DNA of 64,000 nucleotides from Paraburkholderia bannensis (GCF_014200455.1 NZ_JACHBW010000028.1:1-64000); one strand, 5' to 3'; positions 43,070-51,564 are shown, numbered from the stretch's first letter. Program-made: numbers and translations. The notes: generated from the letters alone by a model not told the origin.

Positions 43070-43090
43070 AAAGGTGAGAAGATTCGGGAG
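43070..43090 (+). repeat. 21-bp dispersed repeat, copy 18
   Basis: Reads AAAGGTGAG then AAGATTCGGGAG. It ends 107 nt before the start of the small gene at 43198. Confidence 0.75.
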
Positions 43091-43197
43091 TGGTCGGGAG
43101 GCCATTGGACGGCCGCCTGCGATGGGTATATAACAGCAGTGCGGGATTCTTTTTACGAAGCTTTCTACGAAGCTCTAGCGAGGGGAAACCATTCATC

Positions 43198-43485
43198 ATG
43201 ACGAGCGACGATACGCAAAAGCATGACGCTCAAGCGCCGGGCGCGAGTGTTCCACAACCCGTGTCCCAATCCGATCTGGACAATCTGAATGCCGCGCTCT
43301 CGCATGTCGACGAAGGCGTGAAGAGCGGCAACATCGCTGCGGGCGCGGCCAAGGGCCTGGTGTTCAGCCTGATCGAAACGCTGGGCGCGCTGGTGGGCGA
43401 CCCCGACTTGCCCGAACACGCGCGTTCCGGCTATGAAGGCTTGCTCGAAGCCGCGCGTGAACTGCGCGTGAAGCTCGAGCGTTGA
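43198..43485 (+). CDS. Small soluble protein, unknown
   Basis: 95-residue acidic protein. Residues 1-25 are polar and proline-rich. The rest is predicted helical, with LDNLNAALSHVDEGVKSGNIAAGAAKGL and SGYEGLLEAARELRVKLER. No signal peptide, membrane segment or family is recognised. A GAGGGGA site lies upstream at slightly long spacing. It is a single gene with repeat copies upstream, convergent with the AlkX-like gene. Confidence 0.7.
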   Translation: MTSDDTQKHDAQAPGASVPQPVSQSDLDNLNAALSHVDEGVKSGNIAAGAAKGLVFSLIETLGALVGDPDLPEHARSGYEGLLEAARELRVKLER

Positions 43486-43533
43486 TCCAGAGCCAGCGCT
43501 CCAGGGCTTCAGGGCGACGCGCTTCAGCTAAAT

Positions 43534-44826
43534 TCACGCATCGCCTTGAAGCGTCTGCGCGAGCAAGGCGTCGGCCAGCCCGTGCGGGGCTTCGCCGATG
43601 CGCAACTCTGGCGTCTCATGCCAGTCGGCGCAACGTTGCAGCGCGCGCCGCACGTCGCTCACCAGCCGGCCGCTGATACGCACGCCCGGCTCCAGATGCA
43701 GTGCCTTCACTTCGAATACCCGCTGGGCGCGATGTGCTTTCGCATCCACGCGTCCAATCAATTTCCCGCGATTCAAGATCGGTAGTGCGAAGTAACCGTA
43801 TTTGCGCTTGTGCGCGGGCGTATAACACTCGATCGCATAGTCGAAGCCGAATAGCGTCACCGCGCGCTTGCGGTCCCATACCACCGGATCGAACGGCGAA
43901 AGCAGCGTCGTGACCGTCGAGGCGAGCGTGCCATTGGCGGCGGCATCGATGAGCGGTGCATGATCGCGATGCACGAAGGCATCGGGCTTCCAGCCCGCCA
44001 CGCGTACGGGAATGAGCTCGCCCGCATCGGCGAGCGCATGCAGGGCTTGCGCGTAAGGGCGACGCGGCAGCCGGTAGTAGTCGGCGGCCCAATCCGCGCG
44101 CAGCACGCCCAGCGCAAGGGCGGTGCGCAGCAGCAGCGTACGTTCGGCCTCGGCGCGCGTGGGCAGGTCGCGCGCATCGTTCCAGTTGGGCAGCACGCGC
44201 TCGGCCACGTCGTAGACGCGCTGGAAGTTGTGCCGCTGCGCCACCATCAGCGCGCCGGTCGCGAACAGCACTTCCAGATGACGTTTTTCGGGCTTCCAGT
44301 CCCACCAGCCGCCGCCTTTGTCGCCATCGGCGCGCGCGAAATCGGACGAACGCACGGGTCCGTTCTCGCGGATGCTTTGCAGTAGCGCGTCGATTTCGCG
44401 GCGATGCCTTGCGTGCCATTCGGCGGCGTATTTCCAGCCCATGCCTGACGGGTCCAGCATGCGATGGCGCAGCAGTCCGTAATCCTCGATCGGCACGAAA
44501 CAGGCTTCGTGCGACCAATATTCGAACAGATGCCCAGCGGCGAGATGCGCGTCGAGCCAACGCATGTCGTACGCGCCCAGGCGGCTGAACAGCACGAAAT
44601 AAGGACTGCGAGCGACCACATGAATGGTGTCGATCTGCAGTTGCGCCATGCGGCGTATCGCGTTCAGCACATCGTCGGACGTGGCCTTGCGGCGCGGCGG
44701 CGCGAGCAAGCCTTGCGCGGCCAGATGCAGCGTGCGCGCCGCGGCGAGCGGCAACGTCACGCAGCTTGCGGCGCTCGACGCGCAAGGACTCGCGTCGTTG
44801 TCTTCGAGCGCCGCGTCGTCACGCAT
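43534..44826 (-). CDS. AlkX/YcaQ-type DNA glycosylase
   Basis: 430-residue HTH_42 (PF06224) protein related to E. coli YcaQ (AlkX) and Streptomyces AlkZ, glycosylases that unhook nitrogen-mustard interstrand crosslinks. The catalytic Gln-x-Gln motif is visible as Q62-L63-Q64 (MAQLQIDTIHV). Conserved blocks SPYFVLFSRLG, YWSHEACFVP and SPFDPVVWDRKR agree. Its start overlaps the upstream flavoprotein gene by 8 nt, so the two are probably co-expressed. The function is inferred from the family. Confidence 0.87.
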   Translation of the reverse strand: MRDDAALEDNDASPCASSAASCVTLPLAAARTLHLAAQGLLAPPRRKATSDDVLNAIRRMAQLQIDTIHVVARSPYFVLFSRLGAYDMRWLDAHLAAGHLFEYWSHEACFVPIEDYGLLRHRMLDPSGMGWKYAAEWHARHRREIDALLQSIRENGPVRSSDFARADGDKGGGWWDWKPEKRHLEVLFATGALMVAQRHNFQRVYDVAERVLPNWNDARDLPTRAEAERTLLLRTALALGVLRADWAADYYRLPRRPYAQALHALADAGELIPVRVAGWKPDAFVHRDHAPLIDAAANGTLASTVTTLLSPFDPVVWDRKRAVTLFGFDYAIECYTPAHKRKYGYFALPILNRGKLIGRVDAKAHRAQRVFEVKALHLEPGVRISGRLVSDVRRALQRCADWHETPELRIGEAPHGLADALLAQTLQGDA

Positions 44827-46591
44827 GCAGGCCCGCCATCGAGGCCACCGGCGTCACGGCCTGTCCGGCGCCGGAGGGCATCGCGCCCAGCAACTGGTGG
44901 ATCTGCGCGACCACGGCGGCACCTTCGCCCACGGCGGCCGCAACGCGTTTGGTCGAGCCCGCGCGCGCGTCGCCGATCGCGTAGACGCCTGCCACCGATG
45001 TCGCGAGGCTGCACGACGCATCGTTCGCGCCGGTCAGCACGAAGCCGTTCGCATCGAGCGCCACGCCGCATTCGCGCAGCCAGCTGGTGTTCGGGTCCGC
45101 GCCGGTGAAGAGGAATAGATGGCGCGCGTCGAAATGGTCGATGCCTTCGGGGCAGGGCGACTTGAGCCGGATCGCGGCGAGCCCGGCTGCGTCCTCGTCG
45201 AGGCCGCCGATCTCGCTGCGCGGATGCACGTTCACATTCGGCAGCGAGGCGATGCGGTCGATCAGATAGCGCGACATCGTCGATTCGAAGCCGGCCTTGC
45301 GGATCAGCACATCGATCTGACGCGCCTGAGTAGACAGATAGACGATTGCCTGCCCGGCGGAATTGCCGCCCCCCACCAGCACGACGTTTTCATGCTTGCA
45401 GAGCTTCGCTTCGACCGGCGAAGCCCAGTAATAGACGCCGCGCCCCGTATAGCGGTCGAGTCCCGCGATGCTGGGCCGCCGATAGATCGCGCCGCTCGCG
45501 ATCACGACAGTGTGCGCGCGCACGTCGCCGCTACAGGTTTCGAGGCGGCGCGGATGCTCGTTGCAATGAAGCTTTTTCACCGAGACCGGAATCGCCACAT
45601 GCGCGCCGAACTTCTGCGCCTGCACGAACGCGCGGCCCGCGAGCGCCTGGCCGGAGATGCCGGTCGGAAAGCCCAGGTAATTTTCGATGCGCGAACTGGC
45701 GCCCGCCTGGCCGCCCGGCGCACGCGAGTCGAGCACGATCACCGAGAGGCCTTCGGAAGCCGCATAAACGGCGGTGGCGAGGCCCGCCGGCCCCGCGCCC
45801 ACGACCGCCACGTCATAGACGCGCTCGCCGTTGAGCTCGGGCAGCAGTCCCAGACAGGTGGCGAGTTCCGGTGCGGACGGATGGCGCAACACGCTGCCGT
45901 CCGGGCAGATCACGAGCGGCAGATCTTCGCAGCGCGCCGCGAAGCGCTCGATCACGCAGAGCATGCTTTCATCGCGTTCGTCGAGCACCGAATACGGATG
46001 GCCGTTGCGCGTGAGGAAGCCTTGCAGCGAGAGCAGCGCGGGATCGTTGTGCTTGCCGACGAGGATCGGGCCGCCCGCGCCTTTCTCGATCAGCGAGACG
46101 CGGCGCAGGATCAGCGCGCGCACGATGCGCTCTCCAAGTTCGGCTTCGGCGACGATGGCTGCGCGCAGCTGCTCGGGTGGAATCAGGATGGCGTCGACGG
46201 GTTCGAGCGCCAGGCCGTCGACCAGCGCCGGGCCGCCCGAAAGCTGGCCGACTTCGGCGAGGAAATGACCGCGCCCATGTTCGACGATCAGGCGCTCGCG
46301 GCCCAGGCCGTCGCGCTGGAATACCTTCACGGAGCCCGCGAGCAGCACGAACATGCCGGGGCCGGTTTCGCCGGTATGGAACAGCAGTTCGCCTGGCTCC
46401 CAATGACGGCGCTCGCCGAAGCGCGCGAGGCGCGCGATCTCGTCATCGGTGAGTTCGGGGAACATCTGGTGCCGCCGCGTGGAGAGCGTCGAGAACGGCG
46501 CTTCGGCGGGCTGCGGCTGGGTGTCGGAAAGCGTGGATTGCGGCGAAGACGATGCCTCGTAGCGAGGCGGCTCAGTGGCAATGGAGCCCAT
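44819..46591 (-). CDS. Cyclic-nucleotide-domain, thioredoxin-reductase-like flavoprotein
   Basis: 590-residue fusion. Residues about 45-165 are a cyclic-nucleotide-binding (CRP-like) domain. Residues about 175-250 are a glutaredoxin-like segment. Residues 258-590 are a thioredoxin-reductase-type flavoprotein with FAD motif GAGPAG (265-270) and NADP motif VGGGNSAGQA. The redox-active CxxC of thioredoxin reductase is missing: the equivalent stretch reads GVYYWASPVEAKLC. It is therefore probably an NAD(P)H-dependent flavoprotein with another partner, gated by cAMP or a similar ligand. It overlaps the AlkX-like gene by 8 nt and follows the DedA-rhodanese gene by 69 nt. Confidence 0.87.
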   Translation of the reverse strand: MGSIATEPPRYEASSSPQSTLSDTQPQPAEAPFSTLSTRRHQMFPELTDDEIARLARFGERRHWEPGELLFHTGETGPGMFVLLAGSVKVFQRDGLGRERLIVEHGRGHFLAEVGQLSGGPALVDGLALEPVDAILIPPEQLRAAIVAEAELGERIVRALILRRVSLIEKGAGGPILVGKHNDPALLSLQGFLTRNGHPYSVLDERDESMLCVIERFAARCEDLPLVICPDGSVLRHPSAPELATCLGLLPELNGERVYDVAVVGAGPAGLATAVYAASEGLSVIVLDSRAPGGQAGASSRIENYLGFPTGISGQALAGRAFVQAQKFGAHVAIPVSVKKLHCNEHPRRLETCSGDVRAHTVVIASGAIYRRPSIAGLDRYTGRGVYYWASPVEAKLCKHENVVLVGGGNSAGQAIVYLSTQARQIDVLIRKAGFESTMSRYLIDRIASLPNVNVHPRSEIGGLDEDAAGLAAIRLKSPCPEGIDHFDARHLFLFTGADPNTSWLRECGVALDANGFVLTGANDASCSLATSVAGVYAIGDARAGSTKRVAAAVGEGAAVVAQIHQLLGAMPSGAGQAVTPVASMAGLHA

Positions 46592-46660
46592 CAGGCGATT
46601 CTCCTCATGCGCGCGGCGGCCCGGGTCTGGTCTTGCGTTTGCCCCTGCGGCCGCGCGGAA

Positions 46661-47650
46661 TCAGACAGCTTTCGGCGTGATGTTGACTGGCACTTCGGGA
46701 TGCTGGGTCATCACCAGCGATTCGAGCGCACGCCCGGAATCGCGCCAGGCGTCCAGGCCGCCAAGCAGCGGCACCACGTCGACGAAACCGGCCTCGACAA
46801 GCTTCTTCGCCATCCAGGCCGCGGAAATTTCATTGGGGCACGAGCAGTAGATCACCAGCTTCTGCTCGGGCGGATACTTCGTGAGAATCTCGTCGAGCTT
46901 GCGCTCGTCGGCGAACAACGCGCCCGGAATGATGAACGGATCGAGCTTGCGCTTTTCCTCCGAGCGGATGTCGAACACCACTGGCGGCGGCTTGTTGGCC
47001 ATCGCGCGGAAGAGATCGTCCACCGTGATGCGCGCGTTCGCGAGCTTCTTGATGAGCTGGCGGCGGCGCTGCCAGCGATAGGTCGCGTAGAGCAGCAGCA
47101 GAACGGCGACCACCACCGCGGCAAAGCGGCCAAGGCGGCTCGCGCCCGCGAGCATCATGTCGATCTGCGGCGCAAACAGCACGCCGATCAGCAGACCGGT
47201 GCCCGACCACAGCGCCGCGCCGATCCCGTCGAAACCGACGAACTGGCGATAAGGCGTGCCCATTGCGCCGGCCAGCGGCACCGAAACCAGCGAGAGACCC
47301 GGCACGAACTTGGCGACCGCGAGCACGCGCACGCCCCAGCGGCCAAAAAACCGTTCGGTTTTCTTCACGCAGGTGTCGCGCGAGAGCGAGAGCTTGCAGA
47401 GCGTCTTGAGCGTATTGCCGCCGTAGAGCCGGCCGGCCATGAACCAGACACTGTCGCCGATCAGCATGGCGAGCACGGACAGGCCGAGCACCGGCGCGAC
47501 CTGCTGGCCGATCGAACCCGGATGCATGGCGGCCATTGCGCCGAACAGCACGAGCGCGGGCATGGCGGGCACCGGCAGGCCCAGTGCGCCGGCAAGCACG
47601 TTGAGAAACACGAGCGCAGGGCCGTACTGCGCGATGAGGTCATGTAGCAT
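46661..47650 (-). CDS. DedA-family membrane protein with C-terminal rhodanese domain
   Basis: 329-residue fusion. Residues 1-205 are a DedA/SNARE-associated membrane domain with four to five helices and the signature FFGRWGVRVLAVAKFVPGLS. Residues about 220-325 are a rhodanese domain with the catalytic cysteine region VIYCSCPNE. DedA proteins are thought to move lipids across the membrane. The rhodanese part may carry sulfur or act as a redox sensor. It starts at ATG 47650 and is upstream of the flavoprotein gene on the same strand. Confidence 0.85.
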   Translation of the reverse strand: MLHDLIAQYGPALVFLNVLAGALGLPVPAMPALVLFGAMAAMHPGSIGQQVAPVLGLSVLAMLIGDSVWFMAGRLYGGNTLKTLCKLSLSRDTCVKKTERFFGRWGVRVLAVAKFVPGLSLVSVPLAGAMGTPYRQFVGFDGIGAALWSGTGLLIGVLFAPQIDMMLAGASRLGRFAAVVVAVLLLLYATYRWQRRRQLIKKLANARITVDDLFRAMANKPPPVVFDIRSEEKRKLDPFIIPGALFADERKLDEILTKYPPEQKLVIYCSCPNEISAAWMAKKLVEAGFVDVVPLLGGLDAWRDSGRALESLVMTQHPEVPVNITPKAV

Positions 47651-48062
47651 CGGCTTACTTCCTGCCTTGGAGCGCCGCACGGGCAGCGCAGATTTGAAGA
47701 ATAACGTAACGATTATGGACGCATTTCGAAGGCGTGCAAGCGAGGCTGCGAGCGCCCTGGAACGCGAGTTGGGGAGCATACGCGCAATGCGGAATCGATG
47801 CGCTTAAGCCCCGGCGCGTTCGATGCCCGCCAGACAGCTAAAACACAAGTGGGCGAGCATGCACGACACGCGCGGCACGCGTATGAAACGGCGCGCGGCA
47901 CCGTATGAATGAGGCATCGCGCAACTCAGGAAGTACTGAAGAAAAAACCAGCAGAACAACAAGCGTGGAAGCGCACGAAGACACCGTGACGGCGCCTTCG
48001 TGCAGACGGCCCGCACGGTCGGCAGGCGCGTGGTAAAGCCGCGTTCGACCCCGATGCGGACT
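47651..48062. other. Gene-free stretch upstream of the DedA-rhodanese gene
   Basis: About 410 bases. I see only very short frames without ribosome binding sites and no copy of the dispersed repeat. It should contain the promoter of the leftward operon. Confidence 0.5.
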
Positions 48063-48308
48063 TTAGCGGGTGTGCGATTCCCCAGGTAGCTCGGCGCCTT
48101 GAGCGCGGATGGCGGCGATCAGCTCCGCGGGCGTGATTTCATAACGCACTTCGCGGTGGATACCTGGCTTGCGCTCGTCGATTTCAATCAGCAGCAGGCT
48201 CTTGCCGTCGGCCGAAGATTCGAGGCGCAATGAACGCGTTTCGCGGCCGGTAGCGTCGTCATGCTCGGTGAGCAGGGTCATGGTTCCGGAAGCCCCGGTC
48301 GTGCGCAT
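48063..48308 (-). CDS. Small unknown protein
   Basis: 81-residue soluble protein starting MRTTGASGTMTLLTEHDDA. The centre is beta-like (RSLRLESSADGKSLLLIEIDE) and the end helical (TPAELIAAIRAQG). A GAGGA site lies about 9 nt before ATG 48308. No family is recognised. It is a single gene transcribed leftward. Confidence 0.65.
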   Translation of the reverse strand: MRTTGASGTMTLLTEHDDATGRETRSLRLESSADGKSLLLIEIDERKPGIHREVRYEITPAELIAAIRAQGAELPGESHTR

Positions 48309-48575
48309 TGATGTTGTCCTCGTAGGTGGTCGAGCCAATTGTACGGGGTCGGCCGCGCGGCGTCTCAGTGCTGTGAGCGCGGGCGCACATACCGCGCGCG
48401 CCGCCTGACCCGGCCAATCAGTTTAACGCGAGTCAACGTTTGCACGAGCATTTTTGCGCGCCCTGCAACGGTGCACCGAACTTGTTGCATTGCCTCAGGC
48501 TTTGTCATGGGCGTGACGCAAAGGGTGCTTAATACGCTCGCTCAGGTGGCGAAGCGTTGTCCTGGCGCTATCGGC

Positions 48576-48596
48576 CTCCCGTAGATCCTCACCATT
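48576..48596 (-). repeat. 21-bp dispersed repeat, copy 19
   Basis: On the minus strand it reads AATGGTGAG then GATCTACGGGAG. It lies just beyond the terminator of the Aer-like gene, in the same sense as that gene. Confidence 0.7.
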
Positions 48597-48610
48597 CATG
48601 CGGGGGGCCG

Positions 48611-48652
48611 CAAAGAAAAAACGGCTCACCCGGTAGAGGCCGGGCGAGCCGT
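48611..48652 (-). terminator. Intrinsic terminator of the Aer-like gene
   Basis: On the minus strand the stem ACGGCTCGCCCGG / CCGGGTGAGCCGT (13 bp with one mismatch) is followed by TTTTTTCTTT. It lies about 175 nt after the receptor stop codon. Confidence 0.8.
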
Positions 48653-48826
48653 CGAAACGCCGTTGTTACTCGGATCAGACGCTCACGGAGTGAGCGCCTG
48701 ACGCTTCTGATATTGCGGGCTGCAATGCCTGCTGTCGAGATGGGACAAATGCCGATCTGTCTGCTTAAATGCAGCACGCAAAATGATTACGACGGCATTA
48801 CGGCGCTTTCTTGTGGCCGTTCGCGA

Positions 48827-50473
48827 TTAAACCTCGGCTTCCTCTTGAGCGTGCTGGCTGCGCGTCGTTCGCGCAACCGGGCGCTTCGCCGGGCTCTTGC
48901 GCACGCTCGCATCCGCGCCCGCGACCGTGAAGAGGCGCACCGCTTCGTCCAGCACATCGGCCTGCTCGGCCAGACGCTGCGCCGTGGCGGCGGCCTGTTC
49001 GACCAGCGCCGCGTTCTGCTGGGTGGCGCTGTCCAGATGGGCGACCGCCTGATTGACCTGGCGGATGCCCTCGGCCTGCTCGCCGCTCGCGTTGGCGACT
49101 TCGACGATGATCGACGAGACGCGGCTCACGGCCTGGTCGATGGCGCGCATCTGCGCGGTCGTGAGCTCCACCAGTTCGGTGCCCTGGGCGATTTCGTGCA
49201 CGCTGGCGTCGACCACCTGCTTGATCTCCTTCGCCGATGCCGCGCAGCGCTGCGCGAGCATGCGCACCTCGCCCGCCACCACGGCGAACGAGCGGCCCGC
49301 CTCGCCCGCACGCGCGGCTTCGACGGCGGCGTTGAGCGCGAGGATGTTGGTCTGGAAAGCGATGCCGTCGATCACGCCGGTGATATCGGAGATGCGCTTC
49401 GAGGCGTCGGTGATACCCACCATCGTGCGCTCCATGCGGCCCGCGATCGAGCCGCCCTGGGCCGCGGCATCCTGCGCCTCGCGCGCCAGATCGAGCGCGC
49501 GCGTGCTGGCTTCCGCGTTGGCCTGCACGGTGGTGGTGAGTTGATCCATGGTGGCCGCCGTCTCTTCGAGCGAGGCGGCCTGCAATTCGGTGCGACGTGA
49601 CAGATCGAGATTGCCCGTCGAGATTTCGTGCGCGGCGTTGAGCATGCCGTCGATCTGCGAGCGCACGTCGTAGACGATGGCCGTGAGATTGGCCTGCAAC
49701 TGATTGAGCGCCTGCAGCACGTCACCGAGATCGTCCTTCGACGCGATCGCAAGCGTGGCGGTCAGATCGCCTGCGGCCATGCGCGTGGACGCCGCCGACA
49801 TTTGCGCGAGCGGCGCGCCGAGATGACGCGTGGACAAACGCCAGGCCGCGACGCTGCATACGGCGGCCGCGCCGAACGCACACCAGAACGGCGTGGGCGG
49901 CAGACCCTGCCACGCCCCGAAACCCGCCGCCGCCAGTGCGGCAGGCACCAGCGCATAGCCGATGCCGATACGCGTGGCGATCGGCAAACGCATGAGCGCC
50001 TTGATCGAGCCGATCAAGCCGGTGCGCGTGAGATCGCCCTGTTGCAGACGCACGCCGCGCAAGCGGCCCTCGCGCATCTGCGCATAGAGCTGCTCGGCCT
50101 CGCGCACTTCTTCGCGACTGGGTTTCACGCGCACGCTCAGATAACCGACGACGGTGCCCTGCTGGGACACGGGCGTCACGTTCGCGCGCACCCAGTAGTG
50201 ATCGCCGGACTTGCGGCGGTTCTTCACGAGCGCAGTCCAGGGCCGGCCCGAACCGATCGTCGCCCACATGTCGGCGAAGGCTTCGGACGGCATGTCGGGA
50301 TGGCGGATGATGTTGTGCGCTTTGCCGATCAGTTCGTCCTTGGTGAAACCGGAGACGGCGACAAAGGCGGGATTGCAATACTGAATGCGGCCCTTGAGAT
50401 CGGTGGCCGAAACGAGCATCTGTGAAGCAGGATAGTCGAACTCCTGCTGCGTGACGGGTTGGTTGTTGCGCAT
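48827..50473 (-). CDS. aer: Aer-like PAS-domain methyl-accepting chemotaxis receptor
   Basis: 548-residue receptor. The N-terminal PAS domain (about residues 10-120) has the Aer-type block LKGRIQYCNPAFVAVSGFTKDELIGKAHNIIRHPDMP, which in Aer binds FAD. A two-helix membrane region (about 165-210) has no large periplasmic domain. A HAMP-like segment and the MCP signalling domain follow, with the tip IDGIAFQTNILALNAAVEAARAGE. It probably senses redox or energy state and signals to CheA through CheW. AAGGAA precedes ATG 50473. A sigma-28 promoter match lies 48-74 nt upstream, tying it to the flagellar regulon. Confidence 0.9.
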   Translation of the reverse strand: MRNNQPVTQQEFDYPASQMLVSATDLKGRIQYCNPAFVAVSGFTKDELIGKAHNIIRHPDMPSEAFADMWATIGSGRPWTALVKNRRKSGDHYWVRANVTPVSQQGTVVGYLSVRVKPSREEVREAEQLYAQMREGRLRGVRLQQGDLTRTGLIGSIKALMRLPIATRIGIGYALVPAALAAAGFGAWQGLPPTPFWCAFGAAAVCSVAAWRLSTRHLGAPLAQMSAASTRMAAGDLTATLAIASKDDLGDVLQALNQLQANLTAIVYDVRSQIDGMLNAAHEISTGNLDLSRRTELQAASLEETAATMDQLTTTVQANAEASTRALDLAREAQDAAAQGGSIAGRMERTMVGITDASKRISDITGVIDGIAFQTNILALNAAVEAARAGEAGRSFAVVAGEVRMLAQRCAASAKEIKQVVDASVHEIAQGTELVELTTAQMRAIDQAVSRVSSIIVEVANASGEQAEGIRQVNQAVAHLDSATQQNAALVEQAAATAQRLAEQADVLDEAVRLFTVAGADASVRKSPAKRPVARTTRSQHAQEEAEV

Positions 50474-50520
50474 AGGATTCCTTGCAGATCGGCCGGTCAT
50501 GGCCCGACAACATGCCAGGA

Positions 50521-50547
50521 TTAACGGCATTTCCCCCACGATCTTTA
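50521..50547 (-). promoter_or_regulatory. Sigma-28 (FliA) type promoter for the aer-like gene
   Basis: On the minus strand TAAAGATC, an 11-nt spacer and GCCGTTAA match the flagellar consensus TAAAGTTT-N11-GCCGATAA at 13 of 16 positions with exact spacing. It lies 48-74 nt upstream of the receptor start codon. Confidence 0.6.
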
Positions 50548-50724
50548 GGGCCTTTGTCTGCAATAGATCTTTAATTCGGGACGCATCGGTTGGGGGCTGC
50601 AGCGGAATCGCTTGCGGTGTCAAGGCAATGGCGGGGATGTGCGCGGGCTATGCGGATGCTTGACCCGGTTTCTGTGGATCAACCCGCCACTCAGTCCTTC
50701 GCCGTCCCCGACGCCGTCCCAGCC

Positions 50725-51030
50725 TCAATCCGTCACCCCGGCCGGACTCAACATCAGGATTGCGCTCACACCGTCACTGGCGTCGATCGTCGATGCCGCG
50801 CACTGGTTCATGGTGATATCGAACTCGCCGTTCTTGAGGTGAATCGTGGCGCTGCCATGCGGATGGAACGTCAGATTGGTCACGAAACTCAGGTCCGTCT
50901 GCGCACTCGCGACGCGCGTGAGCATCAGTGCATCCACGAAGATCGAGCCAATCGGCTTTTGCACTAGGGGGCGCTTTTGCTGATCGATCGACTCGGGCTG
51001 TGCGCTCTGTACGGTTGCAAGTTGTTCCAT
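50725..51030 (-). CDS. Small unknown protein
   Basis: 101-residue protein starting MEQLATVQSAQPESIDQQKR. The C-terminal two thirds contain alternating hydrophobic strands (FVDALMLTRVASAQTDLSFVTNLTF, SATIHLKNGEFDITM), suggesting a small beta-rich fold. No signal peptide. AAGGAG 7 nt before the ATG supports the start. No family is recognised. Confidence 0.65.
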   Translation of the reverse strand: MEQLATVQSAQPESIDQQKRPLVQKPIGSIFVDALMLTRVASAQTDLSFVTNLTFHPHGSATIHLKNGEFDITMNQCAASTIDASDGVSAILMLSPAGVTD

Positions 51031-51158
51031 TGTCTGACTCCTTTTTGCTGGCCAATCCAGCGATGTCGTCATGAATATTGCGCGCACCTTGCGCCATTCA
51101 AAATAGAAGGAATACGAAATTATTCTGTCGACGGGTTCCCCTGCCGATGCGGTTCGCG

Positions 51159-51344
51159 TCATGAACCTATCCACGCATAGGCGACGATCAGAAGAGTCAC
51201 GATGATGACGAGATCAACTGACGCCACGAAGCGTGTGGATCGACGGTTCATGCGGCGCCAGATACTGCGGGCAAGCATGACCGGAAGATCGTCGCAGAAG
51301 ACGAACACGGGATCCAAAACCCTGAGAACGATGGCAATGAGCAT
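51159..51344 (-). CDS. Small membrane protein
   Basis: 61-residue protein with two predicted hydrophobic segments (MLIAIVLRVLDPVFVF and DLVIIVTLLIVAYAWIG) joined by a basic linker (RSIWRRMNRRSTR). AAAGGA lies upstream of ATG 51344. It lies 28 nt after another small membrane protein gene on the same strand, probably the same transcript. The function is unknown. Confidence 0.55.
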   Translation of the reverse strand: MLIAIVLRVLDPVFVFCDDLPVMLARSIWRRMNRRSTRFVASVDLVIIVTLLIVAYAWIGS

Positions 51345-51372
51345 GACTGGCTGTCCTTTACCGATGCGCTGC

Positions 51373-51564
51373 TCAGCCTGGCGCAAGCAAAGCGACGACA
51401 GCAAGCAGCGCCATCGCCAGCGCGACAATTGCGACGCCGCTGATGCGTAGAACGGCGCGTCGCCGTGCGATCACGGGATCAGGCGAAGGGGCAAACAGGA
51501 TCACGACGCCGGCTAGCACGACGATTGAAACGAGGATTGCGCGGAATAAAACGGGGTAGGCCAC
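51373..51564 (-). CDS. Small membrane protein (GTG start)
   Basis: 63-residue protein with two hydrophobic segments (VLFRAILVSIVVLAGVVILFAP and ISGVAIVALAMALLAVVALLAP) and a basic turn (VIARRRAVLR). GTG 51564 is chosen because GGAG lies 7 nt upstream. The next possible start at 51633 would add a 23-residue polar tail. It forms a pair with the gene at 51159-51344. The function is unknown. Confidence 0.55.
   Translation of the reverse strand: MAYPVLFRAILVSIVVLAGVVILFAPSPDPVIARRRAVLRISGVAIVALAMALLAVVALLAPG

Larger units (their letters stand above)
42629..43197. other. Repeat-bearing intergenic region
   Basis: About 570 bases between divergent genes, with three copies of the 21-bp repeat in the same orientation and an AT-rich patch near 42960-43020 (GAAAAAACGCTTGTTTTTC). 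A 59-codon frame starting at 43022 overlaps the next gene as ATGA but has no ribosome binding site. Confidence 0.55.
48309..48826. other. Intergenic region with one repeat copy and a terminator
   Basis: About 520 bases. It contains copy 19 of the 21-bp repeat (48576-48596) and the terminator of the Aer-like gene (48611-48652). No gene is supported. Confidence 0.55.

Noticed and set aside
43022..43201. 59-codon frame (MNKVKRWQRAILRSEGKG start) overlapping the gene at 43198 as ATGA
   Set aside because: No ribosome binding site, and it reads through repeat copy 18. The overlap geometry alone is not enough.
47716..47808. 30-codon frame MDAFRRRASEAASALEREL upstream of the DedA-rhodanese gene
   Set aside because: No ribosome binding site and no supporting context.
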